A DNA stretch of 64,000 nt from JAVVEG01 sp032251455 (GTDB lineage: Bacteria > Pseudomonadota > Gammaproteobacteria > Pseudomonadales > Pseudohongiellaceae), in NCBI GenBank assembly GCA_032251455.1, contig JAVVEG010000004.1:62001-126000 (forward strand). The letters run 5' to 3'. The first letter of the stretch is position 1. Each line of letters starts with the position of its first letter. The notes beneath the pieces are model-generated. The model did no database searches. It was not told where the DNA came from and saw only the letters and a program-made list of their open reading frames with translations. Of the stretch, positions 1-9,088 are shown one piece after another. Position numbers and translations under genes: made by a program.

Positions 1-42
1 CCAGCAGGATGGCAAAAACCTGAGCCGCACTCCCCCTGCTGC

Positions 43-1365
43 CTATCGGGGTGATTCGGCCAGGGGGAGAAAAGCGTCGACGCTTGTACCAACATCAAGC
101 TGGCTGTGAATTTCCAGGCGACCACCATGCGCCTCGGCAATCAGCCGGCACAGATACAGACCCAGACCAAAGCCTCCGGTATGCCGCTGGCGGGAACTGT
201 CAGGCCGATAGAAAGGCTCACTGATATGGGCCAGATGTTCTGCTGCAATACCCTCGCCCTGATCCTTCACTGTCAGTACCGCTTCACCGTTGCGGTACTG
301 CACCGACACCGCTATTGGTTTGCCGCGCCCATAACGAATGGCATTATTGATGAGATTGGTGAGCAGCAGGCGAATGCGTAATTTGTCGATACTCATGGAA
401 CGGTCACGCCTTGGCATGCTCAGTTCCAGGCCGCCGGGGTAGTCCCGGAACGGGGCCAGCATCAACTGAATATACCCGGCAAAATCCACTTCCTCGGCCA
501 CCAGGGCCGAGTGTTGTGCGCTCAGCCGTTCCGCCTCGATCAGATCAGTGATCAGCAGATCAACCTCATCGATATCATCCCCCAGGTTTTTCCTGATCGT
601 GTTTTCTTCCAGAAACTCAAGTTGCAACTTGGCGCGGGTAATCGGCGTGCGCAATTCATGGCTGATGGCCAGCAACAACTGCCGCTTGGCTTCCAGCATG
701 GACTGCAGGGAATCAGCCATCTGGTTGACACTACGGGTCAGCTCACCCAGTTCATCGGTACGCTTGGTTTGCACCCGGTAAGCCAATTCTCCAGCACAAA
801 TCCGCTCTGCTCCCTCGCGCAATTGCCGGACCGGCTCCAGCAGTTTGTGCACCAGAAAATAATTCAGCAGCAGCACCAGCACGCCCATGGCCACGCCCAG
901 GTAGATGACAAAATAATCATAGTCACTGAGCGAGGGCACCTTGCGATTGAGAAAGTATTCATAACCCCCTCTGGCAACACGAATCACTTCCTCATTGCCC
1001 ACCATCATCATCTCGGCATCACTGGACAGGGCGCGCACAAACTCTGCCTGATAAATATCCAGATCATTTTCCTCATCAGACTGCCAGTTTATATGCGGGC
1101 TGCGGATTATGATGGTCAGCGATAATTCCTGAGCCAATTGCAAGGCCCGGCGCAAATCGGGCGGAATACCGATGCTGTCGACAATCAGATTGATATTGTC
1201 CAGATAGAACTCAGGAATCGGACTCAGGCGTTCGGCGCGCCAATTCTGATCGAGCTGACGCAATGACAGGGAAATGATGACAAAGAAAAAAATGATGGTA
1301 GCACTGAAAATCAGCAACAAGCGCAAGAACAGGGAATTGGCAACAGCCGGCAAGCGGATAGTCAT
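43..1365 (-). CDS. Membrane sensor histidine kinase (HAMP-HisKA-HATPase)
   Basis: This is an inner-membrane sensor kinase of a two-component system. The 440-residue protein has a first membrane segment at about residues 11-31, a periplasmic loop of about 115 residues, a second membrane segment at about 151-172, a HAMP linker, and a HisKA helix with the SHELRTP phospho-acceptor motif (His236). A C-terminal HATPase domain follows with its N box (LINNAIRYG) and G boxes (DQGEGI, GGFGLGLYL). The architecture resembles RstB/EnvZ-type kinases. Its start overlaps the stop of the upstream response regulator by four bases (ATGA), so the two are translationally coupled and almost certainly partners. The stimulus cannot be told from the sequence. 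Bases 1-42 beyond its stop show no gene. Confidence 0.93.
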   Translation of the reverse strand: MTIRLPAVANSLFLRLLLIFSATIIFFFVIISLSLRQLDQNWRAERLSPIPEFYLDNINLIVDSIGIPPDLRRALQLAQELSLTIIIRSPHINWQSDEENDLDIYQAEFVRALSSDAEMMMVGNEEVIRVARGGYEYFLNRKVPSLSDYDYFVIYLGVAMGVLVLLLNYFLVHKLLEPVRQLREGAERICAGELAYRVQTKRTDELGELTRSVNQMADSLQSMLEAKRQLLLAISHELRTPITRAKLQLEFLEENTIRKNLGDDIDEVDLLITDLIEAERLSAQHSALVAEEVDFAGYIQLMLAPFRDYPGGLELSMPRRDRSMSIDKLRIRLLLTNLINNAIRYGRGKPIAVSVQYRNGEAVLTVKDQGEGIAAEHLAHISEPFYRPDSSRQRHTGGFGLGLYLCRLIAEAHGGRLEIHSQLDVGTSVDAFLPLAESPR

Positions 1366-2063
1366 CGGGGTGCGCCGACAAAGGTATAGCCCCGCCCCCA
1401 GACCGTCTTGATGAAGCGCGGTGTTTTTGACGTATCCCCGAGCTTGTGTCGCAACCGGCTGACCAGGGTATCGACAGCCCGCGAGAACAGCTCGGCATCA
1501 ATGCCACGCAGGCGGTTCATCAGCTCATCCCGGGTAAAGGTCTTGTTGGGTGAGTGCATGAACACGATCAACAGCTCGTACTCCATGGTAGTGAGTTCAA
1601 TCAGCTCATCATCCAGTTTCACGGTGCGCCGAACGGTATCCACTTCCAGACCATCGAAAGCCGGCAGATCCTGCTGATTGCGGGCATCATCACTACTGCG
1701 GCGCAGGATGTTGGTAATTCTCGCCACCAGTTCACGCGGTTCAAACGGCTTGGGCAGGTAATCATCCGCGCCCAATTCCAGACCCACGATACGGTCGGTC
1801 ACTTCGCCATGGGCAGTCAGCATCAGGATGGGCAGTTGCCCGTACACCGCCGACTTGGAACGGATTTCACGACAGATTTCAAAGCCATCCTTTTCCGGCA
1901 GCATGACGTCCAGAATCAACAGGTCCGGCTTGAGGCGCTTGAGGTATTCAAACCCCCTGCTTGGAGTATGGGCGGCCGTAACCGCCATGTCATAGCGTTC
2001 CAGGTATTGGGTCAGCAACTGCCCGAGCTTTTCATCATCATCGATCAGCAATATCTGTTTCAT
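1362..2063 (-). CDS. OmpR-family response regulator
   Basis: This is the DNA-binding response regulator partner of the adjoining kinase. The 233-residue protein has an N-terminal receiver domain with the acidic pocket (IDDD), the phospho-acceptor Asp52 in LILDVMLP, and the conserved Lys in PKPFEPREL. A winged-helix OmpR/PhoB output domain follows from about residue 130, containing LTTMEYELL and a recognition region ending in KTVWGRGYTF. It is the first gene of a two-gene operon, and the kinase start overlaps its stop. The spacer to the divergent gene at 2260 holds a perfect palindrome that could be an operator. Residues show no degeneration. The regulon is unknown. Confidence 0.95.
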   Translation of the reverse strand: MKQILLIDDDEKLGQLLTQYLERYDMAVTAAHTPSRGFEYLKRLKPDLLILDVMLPEKDGFEICREIRSKSAVYGQLPILMLTAHGEVTDRIVGLELGADDYLPKPFEPRELVARITNILRRSSDDARNQQDLPAFDGLEVDTVRRTVKLDDELIELTTMEYELLIVFMHSPNKTFTRDELMNRLRGIDAELFSRAVDTLVSRLRHKLGDTSKTPRFIKTVWGRGYTFVGAPR

Positions 2064-2140
2064 TATTCTGGCCGGTTGGGAAAACCTTCAAGATGCCGCG
2101 AGTGTACGAATTCAGCCTGCGGAAATCAACGACAACAGTA

Positions 2141-2154
2141 TGCCCAGCTGGGCA
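2141..2154. promoter_or_regulatory. 14-bp perfect palindrome in a divergent intergenic region
   Basis: TGCCCAGCTGGGCA is self-complementary over its full length. It lies in the 196-base spacer (2064-2259) between the response regulator (minus) and the CheY-CheC gene (plus). Position and symmetry fit a binding site for a dimeric regulator, possibly the neighbouring OmpR-type protein, although OmpR family sites are usually direct repeats. Nothing else in the spacer is convincing as a promoter. Confidence 0.3.
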
Positions 2155-2259
2155 AGAGAACGAGTTCTCAGCGCGAAATACAACGATACCGAGCAAGCAC
2201 AATATGTTAAAGTAAGCGCCCAACCCAATACGCTTGCTTGACCAGGAAAAACCTGTCGC

Positions 2260-3282
2260 ATGACCCTGCCTGTTCTAATCTGTGATGACTCAAGACTGGC
2301 TCGCCGCCAGATGGCGAAGTCATTGCCCGAAAACTGGGATATTGAACTGTGCTTTGCCGAAAACGGTGCCGAAGCCCTGGATCTGATCCGTCAGGGCAAG
2401 GCAGATATCCTTTTTCTGGATCTCAACATGCCGGTCATGAATGGCTATGAGGTGCTGGATGCGATCCGGGCAGAAGACCTGCCCACTCTGGTACTGGTAG
2501 TCTCTGGAGACATCCAGAGCGAAGCCCGCAACCGTGTCATGGCCAAAGGTGCGCTGGATTTCATCAAGAAACCCGTAACCCGGGAGCAAATAAGCCATGT
2601 GCTGGTGCAATATGGCATTTATGATCCTGTAGCCAGAGTAGACAAGCTGACAGCAGAAAGGCAGCCGTTGCCCACAAGCCACGAGTTTCTGGAAAGCTTG
2701 CGAGAAGTCATCAATGTGGCCATGGGGCAGGCGGGGAGTCATTTAAGCGATTTGCTGAATACCTTCATCCAATTGCCGGTGCCCACCGTTTTTCTGTGCG
2801 CCTATCCGGATATCGTCAATCATTTGAGCTGCGCCGACGGTTCCGGGTTCAGCGCCGTCTCACACGGCTTCAACGGCAACGGCGTAGCAGGTGAAGGCAT
2901 TGTTCTGCTGAAAACGGATCACATCCTGCAGCTGTCCAGCCTCGTTGCCCATGACCTGCCTGCCGATGGCGATTCCCTGGCGGGCATTCTGACCGACCTC
3001 TCCGAGCTGCTGGTCGGCTCCTGCCTGAAAGGCATCAGTCAGCAACTGGATATCGATTTCAACCACAGTTACCCAGCCGTCCTCGGACATGCCCAGCAAT
3101 GTGCAGAATTGCTGGACTGTGACGACAACCCACAGCAGGTACTGGCCGTGAATATCACCTACCTGTTGCAAGAACCCGCACTGGACTGCCATTTGCTGTT
3201 GCTGTTCACCCAGGACTCACTGCTTGCACTCAAGGCCCGGGTGGCATTGCTTGCCTCCGACAAGACAGAGTGTACGACATGA
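2260..3282 (+). CDS. Response regulator with CheC-like domain
   Basis: This is a 340-residue cytoplasmic protein joining a CheY-type receiver to a CheC/CheX-like module. The receiver (about 1-120) has the acidic pair at 9-10, Asp54 in FLDLNMP and the Lys of IKKPVT. From about residue 145 the sequence reads like the first phosphatase helix of CheC (REVINVAMGQAGSHLSDLL), and a second helix-like stretch lies near 250. CheC proteins dephosphorylate CheY-P, so a fused form may modulate its own or a partner's phosphorylation. The second half is more divergent, and phosphatase activity is inferred. It overlaps the start of the diguanylate cyclase gene by four bases, which suggests it controls that enzyme. 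Confidence 0.85.
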   Translation: MTLPVLICDDSRLARRQMAKSLPENWDIELCFAENGAEALDLIRQGKADILFLDLNMPVMNGYEVLDAIRAEDLPTLVLVVSGDIQSEARNRVMAKGALDFIKKPVTREQISHVLVQYGIYDPVARVDKLTAERQPLPTSHEFLESLREVINVAMGQAGSHLSDLLNTFIQLPVPTVFLCAYPDIVNHLSCADGSGFSAVSHGFNGNGVAGEGIVLLKTDHILQLSSLVAHDLPADGDSLAGILTDLSELLVGSCLKGISQQLDIDFNHSYPAVLGHAQQCAELLDCDDNPQQVLAVNITYLLQEPALDCHLLLLFTQDSLLALKARVALLASDKTECTT

Positions 3283-4289
3283 ATGAGGCAAGCCGGCAGG
3301 CCGACACGCTGGATGAAATGCAGCATCTGCATCTGATCATGCAATTATTGCAGACCCTGGACAATGGTCTGATCCTGCTGGACAGGCACTATACTGTCCA
3401 GCTCTGGAACAGCTTCATGGAAAATCACAGTGGTATACCGGTCAGCGCTGCCCGCGAGCAAAATCTGTTTGCTCTTTTCCCCTCACTGCCGGCCGACTGG
3501 CTCAAACGCAAGATTGACTCGGTATTCAAGTTGCAGAGCCGGGCATTCTGCACCTGGGAAGAACACCCCCGCCTGTTCGATTTCAAAAGCACCCGTCCCT
3601 TGACCGGGCATTCTGAAAAAATGTACCAGAATATAACACTGATCCCCTTGCACGGCTTTGACAAGTCCGTATCGCAGGTCTGCCTGCTGGTCTATGATGT
3701 CACCGAGATAGCCACCCGCAAGAACGAGCTGGAGTCAGCCAACAGAACCCTGAAAACACTGAGCCGTACCGACCGGCTGACCGGCCTCTACAATCGCGGC
3801 TATTGGGAAGAATGCCTGATGCTGGAATTCCAGCGCAGCCTGCGCAGCCAACGCCCGTCCAGCCTCATCCTGTTCGACATAGATTGTTTCAAGCACTTCA
3901 ACGATACCCATGGCCACCAGGCCGGTGACAAGGTATTGCGCAGCGTAGGTGCCATACTCAATCGCTTCAGGCGTGCCACCGATACGGCCGGGCGGTATGG
4001 TGGCGAGGAGTTTGGCATCATCCTGCCGGAAACCACCCTGGAGCAGGCTCAGGTTTACGCCGAGCGCCTGCGCAAGAAAATGGCGGCAAGCACTGTGGAA
4101 TGGGAACAGGAACCACTCAAGATAACCATCAGCCTGGGCATCAGTCAGATCAATCAACAGATGACTGCCCACCATGAGTGGATACAGCAAAGTGATGCCG
4201 CCCTGTATCGAGCCAAGGATCAAGGCCGCAATCGTACTGAAGTGTCTGCAAAAGTGTCTGCCGACCCGACAACGGATTCCACCCAATGA
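3279..4289 (+). CDS. PAS-GGEEF diguanylate cyclase
   Basis: This enzyme makes cyclic di-GMP from two GTP. An N-terminal PAS-like sensor region (about residues 15-140) is followed by a short coiled-coil linker and a complete GGDEF domain. The active-site signature is GGEEF, preceded five residues upstream by an RxxD motif (RATD), the product-inhibition I-site. I chose the ATG at 3279, which overlaps the upstream stop as ATGA. A GTG at 3270 would add three residues. There is no membrane segment, so it is cytoplasmic. Coupling to the CheY-CheC regulator suggests phosphorylation-dependent control. The product could act on the MshE ATPase encoded in this window. Confidence 0.92.
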   Translation: MNEASRQADTLDEMQHLHLIMQLLQTLDNGLILLDRHYTVQLWNSFMENHSGIPVSAAREQNLFALFPSLPADWLKRKIDSVFKLQSRAFCTWEEHPRLFDFKSTRPLTGHSEKMYQNITLIPLHGFDKSVSQVCLLVYDVTEIATRKNELESANRTLKTLSRTDRLTGLYNRGYWEECLMLEFQRSLRSQRPSSLILFDIDCFKHFNDTHGHQAGDKVLRSVGAILNRFRRATDTAGRYGGEEFGIILPETTLEQAQVYAERLRKKMAASTVEWEQEPLKITISLGISQINQQMTAHHEWIQQSDAALYRAKDQGRNRTEVSAKVSADPTTDSTQ

Positions 4290-6181
4290 TCAACCTGAAC
4301 GACGCCACACTGATGCGTGGCGAGCATATCCTGTTGGACCAAACCAGTCTCAGCATCCACAAAGGCCAGAAAATCGGCATCATTGGCCGCAACGGCAGTG
4401 GCAAGACCAGCCTTTTCGCCTGTCTGCTGGGCAGGCTTGCGCTGGACAAAGGGCAGTTGTTGATGCCCGAAGGCTTGCGCTGCGCCTGCATGGCCCAGGA
4501 AACCGCCGGCCTGGCCATCAGCGCGTTGACCCATGTCATCGACGGCGATGCCGACTACCGGCGCATCGAAAAGACGCTGGCAGAGGCCGAGGCACGCGGC
4601 GATGGTCATGCCATTGCCGAAGGGCACAGCGAACTGGACCGCATCGACGGTTACACCATCCAGACCCGGGCCAGACAATTGCTGGCCGGCCTGGGTTTCA
4701 GCCCGGAACAGTTCGAACAACCGGTTTCGGCTTTCTCCGGCGGCTGGCGAATCCGCCTCAACCTGGCTGCAGCCCTGATGGCGCCCTCCGACCTGCTGTT
4801 GCTGGACGAACCCACCAACCACCTGGACCTGGAAGCCACCCTGTGGCTGGAGCAGTGGCTGGGCCGTTATCAGGGCACCCTGCTGATCATCTCGCATGAC
4901 CGCAGTTTCCTCGACAAGGTCATCGACCATGTGGTCAGCTTCGAGGGCTGCAAACTGGTGCTGTACCGCGGCAACTACAGTGCCTACGAGTTGCAGCGCA
5001 GTGCCCGCATGGCCCTGCAGCAGGCCCAGTACGAGAAACAGCAGCGCCGCCGCAGCGAGATGGAAGACTTTGTACGGCGCTTCCGGGCCAAGGCCACCAA
5101 GGCCAAACAGGCCCAGAGCCGCTTGAAGGCCCTGGATCGCATGCAGGAAATCGCCCCGGCGCATGTGGACTCCCCCTTCAGTTTCAATTTTCTGCCTGCC
5201 GAGAAAACAGCCGATGAACTGCTGGCCCTGGATCAGGCCAGCATTGGTTTCGATCAACCCCTGGTCAGTGGCATCCGGCTCAAACTGAGTAATAATTCCC
5301 GCATCGGCTTGCTGGGTTACAACGGCAGTGGCAAATCCACTTTGTTGAAGACCCTGAGCGGTGGCTTGCCCCTGCTCTCTGGTGAGTACCGGCAATCGAA
5401 ACATCTGCGTATTGGTTATTTTGCCCAGCATCAGGTGGATGTGCTGGATTTGCAGGCCAGCCCGGTCAGCCTTATCCAGCGCCTGGACCCACGGGCACGG
5501 GAGCAGAACCTGCGCGACTTTTTGGGCGGTTTCGATTTCCGCGGTGACCGTATCAACCAGGCCATCGAGGTATTTTCGGGCGGGGAAAAAGCGCGTCTGG
5601 CGCTGGCCCTGATAGTCTGGCAGAAACCCAATCTGCTGCTGCTGGATGAACCCACCAACCACCTGGATCTGGAAATGCGGCACGCCTTGACCATGGCCCT
5701 GCAGGCTTACGAGGGCGCTCTATTGATAGTCTCGCACGACCGCCACCTGCTCAGTAATAGCGTGGATGAGTTCTACTCCATCCACCAGGGTCGCTGCACT
5801 TTGTTTGAGGGTGACCTCGATGACTATGAAAGACAGCTCAGCACCTTGCCCGAAAAAACGGCACCTGGCGGAGGGCAAGCGCAACTGAAACCAGCAGAGC
5901 AACAGGGCCGCAAGAGTCAACGCCAGCAGAGCGCCGCCCAGCGCCAACAGACCGCGTCCCTGCGCAAGGAAATTGCCGCCCTGGAGAAACGCCTGGACAA
6001 ACTGGGCAGGCAACTGGAAACCCTGGAATCACGTCTGGCCGACCCCACACTTTACGATGCCGGCAACAAGCAGAGCCTGGACGAGCTGTTGCAGCAACAG
6101 CGCCTTGTTCGCAAGGAACTGACTGCGGTGGAAGAACAATGGCTGTCCCATACTGAAACCCTTGAATCAGTCTCGGCATAG
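4286..6181 (+). CDS. yheS: ABC-F family ATPase, YheS-like
   Basis: This is a soluble ABC-F protein of 631 residues with two nucleotide-binding domains and no membrane segments. The first has Walker A GRNGSGKTS, signature FSGGWRIRL and Walker B LLLLDEPTNHLD. The second has GYNGSGKST, FSGGEKARL and LLLLDEPTNHLD. Between them lies the charged linker typical of ribosome-associated ABC-F factors, and a C-terminal Gln/Arg/Glu-rich coiled coil follows. Length and order match E. coli YheS (about 637 residues). ABC-F members act on ribosomes, and YheS has been linked to translation of difficult sequences. Its ATG overlaps the cyclase stop (ATGA), an unexpected operon partner for a c-di-GMP enzyme. Confidence 0.93.
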   Translation: MINLNDATLMRGEHILLDQTSLSIHKGQKIGIIGRNGSGKTSLFACLLGRLALDKGQLLMPEGLRCACMAQETAGLAISALTHVIDGDADYRRIEKTLAEAEARGDGHAIAEGHSELDRIDGYTIQTRARQLLAGLGFSPEQFEQPVSAFSGGWRIRLNLAAALMAPSDLLLLDEPTNHLDLEATLWLEQWLGRYQGTLLIISHDRSFLDKVIDHVVSFEGCKLVLYRGNYSAYELQRSARMALQQAQYEKQQRRRSEMEDFVRRFRAKATKAKQAQSRLKALDRMQEIAPAHVDSPFSFNFLPAEKTADELLALDQASIGFDQPLVSGIRLKLSNNSRIGLLGYNGSGKSTLLKTLSGGLPLLSGEYRQSKHLRIGYFAQHQVDVLDLQASPVSLIQRLDPRAREQNLRDFLGGFDFRGDRINQAIEVFSGGEKARLALALIVWQKPNLLLLDEPTNHLDLEMRHALTMALQAYEGALLIVSHDRHLLSNSVDEFYSIHQGRCTLFEGDLDDYERQLSTLPEKTAPGGGQAQLKPAEQQGRKSQRQQSAAQRQQTASLRKEIAALEKRLDKLGRQLETLESRLADPTLYDAGNKQSLDELLQQQRLVRKELTAVEEQWLSHTETLESVSA

Positions 6182-6269
6182 ACTGCAACGGATATCAGCC
6201 ACCGCCACGTATTAAGCAGTGACCGCTACACTTAACCGCTCAAGCATTGAGTCTGAAGAGGACAACACG

Positions 6270-6791
6270 ATGAATCTCATGATGATGCGTTCTGCCAAAA
6301 CACTGGCAACAGCCCTGCTGCTTGCCATGATCTCAGGCACACCGGCTCTGGCCCAGAATACCGGCATGCAAAACCCGGAGGCCAGGATCAAGCAGTTGAT
6401 CGAGGTACTGGAAATCAGTGCCGAACAGGAACCAGCTTTCCGGGAAGCCATGGCCAAAGTCAATGCCCAGCAACGCGAGGCCATGCAGGCCATGCGGCAA
6501 CAAGCTCAGGAACAAAGACAAAATCAAACCCAGGACCAGAACCAGCGCCAAGGGCAGGGACGAGAGATGATGATGGCGCGTCAGGCTGAATTGCAAAAAG
6601 CCACCGAAGAAGCTTTGACTCCGGTACTGTCCACCGCACAGATGGCAAAATTCCGCGAATACCAATCCAGCCAGGCACAACAGCAGAGGCGCCCAATGCG
6701 GGAGATGCGTCAGGGGCAGCAGGGTCAAGATCAAGGTCAACGCCAGGGTCAGCGTTCGCAACAGGGTCAGGGCCGGGATCAGCGCCAGTAA
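6270..6791 (+). CDS. Gln-rich periplasmic protein, Spy/CpxP-like
   Basis: This is a predicted exported protein of 173 residues. The ATG at 6270 follows a good ribosome-binding site (GAAGAGGA) and gives a clean signal peptide ending at about ALA-QN; earlier in-frame starts lack this. The mature part is helical and charged, with two segments resembling the LTxxQ motif of the Spy/CpxP family (LEISAEQ near the start, LSTAQMAKFREY near residue 127). The last 35 residues are almost entirely Gln, Arg and Gly. Spy-like proteins are ATP-independent periplasmic chaperones or stress sensors, so a role in envelope stress is plausible but not shown. It may have its own promoter in the 88-base gap after the ABC-F gene. 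Confidence 0.72.
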   Translation: MNLMMMRSAKTLATALLLAMISGTPALAQNTGMQNPEARIKQLIEVLEISAEQEPAFREAMAKVNAQQREAMQAMRQQAQEQRQNQTQDQNQRQGQGREMMMARQAELQKATEEALTPVLSTAQMAKFREYQSSQAQQQRRPMREMRQGQQGQDQGQRQGQRSQQGQGRDQRQ

Positions 6792-6822
6792 GCCAGTAGT
6801 TTGACCGTCGCAGGAACCAGTG

Positions 6823-8115
6823 TCAGATGCCAAGCTCCAGCGCAGAGATCACTGGTTCCAGCGTACCCTTGTCTTCCAGCCGATAGCGATCCAGCAGCAG
6901 CATGACCTGACGCGACTGGCTGCGCATCCGCCAGGTCAGTTCGCGGGAAACCACTTCCAGGTCGAAAAACGATTCCTCATCCATCTGTGACACCCTGTCC
7001 TGACTCGACTCGGCAACACAGTAGGCATCAATCCCGGTCGCCTCCCAGGCTGACTTCAGGCGATCGATACGATGCTGCGTCAATGCAACAATCTTGCCCA
7101 ACGGGGTGCTCGCCGGATTCTCCTGTGCCAGCCTGGCAATTTCCTCGCCTGCGCGAGCCAGACTCTTGCTCATGGTTCTGGCATGATCCAGCGCCATATC
7201 CAGATCGAATGCTGGCGGCAGGGTGATCTCCGCAGCAATAGTGCCATGAGTCACTTCAGTGTACTGGCGTACCAGTTGCGGATCGAATTCACCAGAAACA
7301 AACGACAGAGCCAGTTTCGCCCGCGCCCAGTGATTATCCGCTGCCTGGATGATGCCACAGATGGTATCCGCCAGGCTGAGTATCCGACCCAGGGGCGACA
7401 TGGCATCGCCGGATATCCCCCTGGGATAACCTGATCCGTCAAGTTTCTCATGGTGTTCGGCAATGGCCTGGGCTACTGGTTCAGGATAATCAGTAAACTG
7501 TTCAACCAGGCGCTTGCCAACATTGACATGCGCCACTACCGCACGCCAGCGGTGACGATCCGCACCGGCAATAGGGGTGCTGCGATCATCCGGTCCGTAC
7601 AGCTCACCCAAATCGTGCAGCAGACCTGCCAGCACGGCAAGTTGCGTGTCCGTTGCCGGGTTCTCATTGCGCTGCCCGGCGCTTCGGGCAGCAAACGCTC
7701 CGGCTATCAGACTGCAAAGCACGGCGTGCTCGAAGCGTTGCGGATGAGTCAACCGCAATACAGACAGCATCAAATGTGCAAATGGCGGCAGTGAAAGTGT
7801 TAGATACACTTTTTTGATGGTGGCGAATTCATTGCCCATGAGCGCCGCCAGGAAAGTGGAGCCCTGGCACAGTGAGGTAGCCAGACCAGCGATCTGCTGG
7901 CATGTTACCCCTCCATTGCTGTCAATGCTGGCTTCGAGAGGCTTGGCCAGGACCCGGTCAGCCAGCTTTACCTGCATCTGTACCGTGAGCTTTTGTCCCC
8001 CGGAGACCAGTCTGACCCCATTGGCATCAATAATGTCTTCAATGCTAATGATGTCCAGGGTCTGGCTTGCCTGAGCCAGGGCAGTCAGAAACGGTTTGCT
8101 GTCATGAATGACCAT
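6823..8115 (-). CDS. HD-GYP domain protein (putative c-di-GMP phosphodiesterase)
   Basis: This protein carries an HD-GYP domain in its middle: an initial His in RFEHAVL, the HD pair in LHDLGE, a His in AHVNVGKRL, then the diagnostic HHEKLDGSGYPRG and the later Asp in SLADTICG. HD-GYP enzymes hydrolyse c-di-GMP at a bimetal site. One departure is that the usual HDxGK reads HDLGE, losing the conserved Lys. The N-terminal 120 residues and C-terminal tail match nothing I recognise. An in-frame TTG at 8175 would add 20 residues; I prefer the ATG at 8115 because GGAG lies upstream. It is divergent from the hydroxylase gene and appears monocistronic. Confidence 0.85.
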   Translation of the reverse strand: MVIHDSKPFLTALAQASQTLDIISIEDIIDANGVRLVSGGQKLTVQMQVKLADRVLAKPLEASIDSNGGVTCQQIAGLATSLCQGSTFLAALMGNEFATIKKVYLTLSLPPFAHLMLSVLRLTHPQRFEHAVLCSLIAGAFAARSAGQRNENPATDTQLAVLAGLLHDLGELYGPDDRSTPIAGADRHRWRAVVAHVNVGKRLVEQFTDYPEPVAQAIAEHHEKLDGSGYPRGISGDAMSPLGRILSLADTICGIIQAADNHWARAKLALSFVSGEFDPQLVRQYTEVTHGTIAAEITLPPAFDLDMALDHARTMSKSLARAGEEIARLAQENPASTPLGKIVALTQHRIDRLKSAWEATGIDAYCVAESSQDRVSQMDEESFFDLEVVSRELTWRMRSQSRQVMLLLDRYRLEDKGTLEPVISALELGI

Positions 8116-8242
8116 GGTTTCATGGCTCCATTTTGCCGGGTTTCTGAGCCTGTCATCTTTTTCTGTAATATTCAATTACCCCACAGAATATTGTTTATAC
8201 TCAACAGCACACGGCAAGCCATCCCACAACAGGCGGAACATC

Positions 8243-9088
8243 ATGACAGAGCGAATCCTGACGCTGGAACCACTCATCCGCTTTGGCGTGCTGCTGGGCA
8301 TGCTGACGCTCATGGCCATCTGGGAAATGCTGGCACCACGCCGAGCCCTGACCCTGAGCAAAGCCTGGCGCTGGCTCAACAATGGCAGCATGATCATCAC
8401 CGGTACCCTGTTGACCCGACTCGTCTTTCCCGCCGGGCTGGTCGGGCTTGCCCTGTTTGTGGAAAGCCGGGGCTGGGGTTTGCTGCAGGTGCTGGAAATG
8501 CCTGCCTGGGTGGCCGTATTGATTGCAGTGGTCGTGCTGGATTTCACCATATGGGTACAGCACGTACTGTTTCATGCCGTGCCGGCACTCTGGCGCCTGC
8601 ACCGGATGCACCATGCAGACCTGGATTTCGATCTGAGCACGGGGCTGCGCTTCCATCCGCTGGAACTCCTGTTGTCCTATGGTGTCAAGGCAACCGTGGT
8701 GGTCGCCATCGGAGCGCCGGTGCTGGCCGTGTTGATTTTTGAAATCATCCTCAATTCGCTGGCACTGTTCAATCATTCCAATGTGCGCTTGCCCCTGGCC
8801 ATTGACCGGGTATTGCGCAGGCTGATCGTGACCCCGGATTTTCACCGCGTGCACCATTCCTGGCATGCGGATGAAACCAACAGCAATTTCGGTTTCAACC
8901 TCTCCCTGTGGGATCGGTTTCTCGGCACTTACAGACCCCAGCCCCGCGACGGACACACAAGCATGACCATCGGCCTGAAAGAGTTCCGTGATCCTGCCTG
9001 GGAGCGTTTCGACCGGATGCTGATACAGCCTTTCATGCAAGACAGTGGGTCATATTCAATCCAGAACAGGGATCAGCCGGACGATTGA
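8243..9088 (+). CDS. Sterol desaturase / fatty acid hydroxylase family membrane protein
   Basis: This is an integral membrane di-iron oxygenase of 281 residues. It has several membrane segments and the His clusters of the family: HVLFH and HRMHH mid-protein, NHSN, and HRVHHSWH near the C terminus, followed by the characteristic TNSNFGFNLSLWDRFLGTY. These His residues bind the two irons. Bacterial members hydroxylate or desaturate lipids, sterols or carotenoids, and the substrate here is unknown. I took the ATG at 8243, which has AGGCGGA upstream; the open frame extends further upstream without a credible start. The 3' end overlaps the convergent arsJ gene by 16 bases. Confidence 0.88.
   Translation: MTERILTLEPLIRFGVLLGMLTLMAIWEMLAPRRALTLSKAWRWLNNGSMIITGTLLTRLVFPAGLVGLALFVESRGWGLLQVLEMPAWVAVLIAVVVLDFTIWVQHVLFHAVPALWRLHRMHHADLDFDLSTGLRFHPLELLLSYGVKATVVVAIGAPVLAVLIFEIILNSLALFNHSNVRLPLAIDRVLRRLIVTPDFHRVHHSWHADETNSNFGFNLSLWDRFLGTYRPQPRDGHTSMTIGLKEFRDPAWERFDRMLIQPFMQDSGSYSIQNRDQPDD

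Noticed and set aside
4220..5683. A 487-codon minus-strand open frame opposite the ABC-F gene
   Set aside because: Composition is a mirror of the ABC-F coding strand and no domain is visible.
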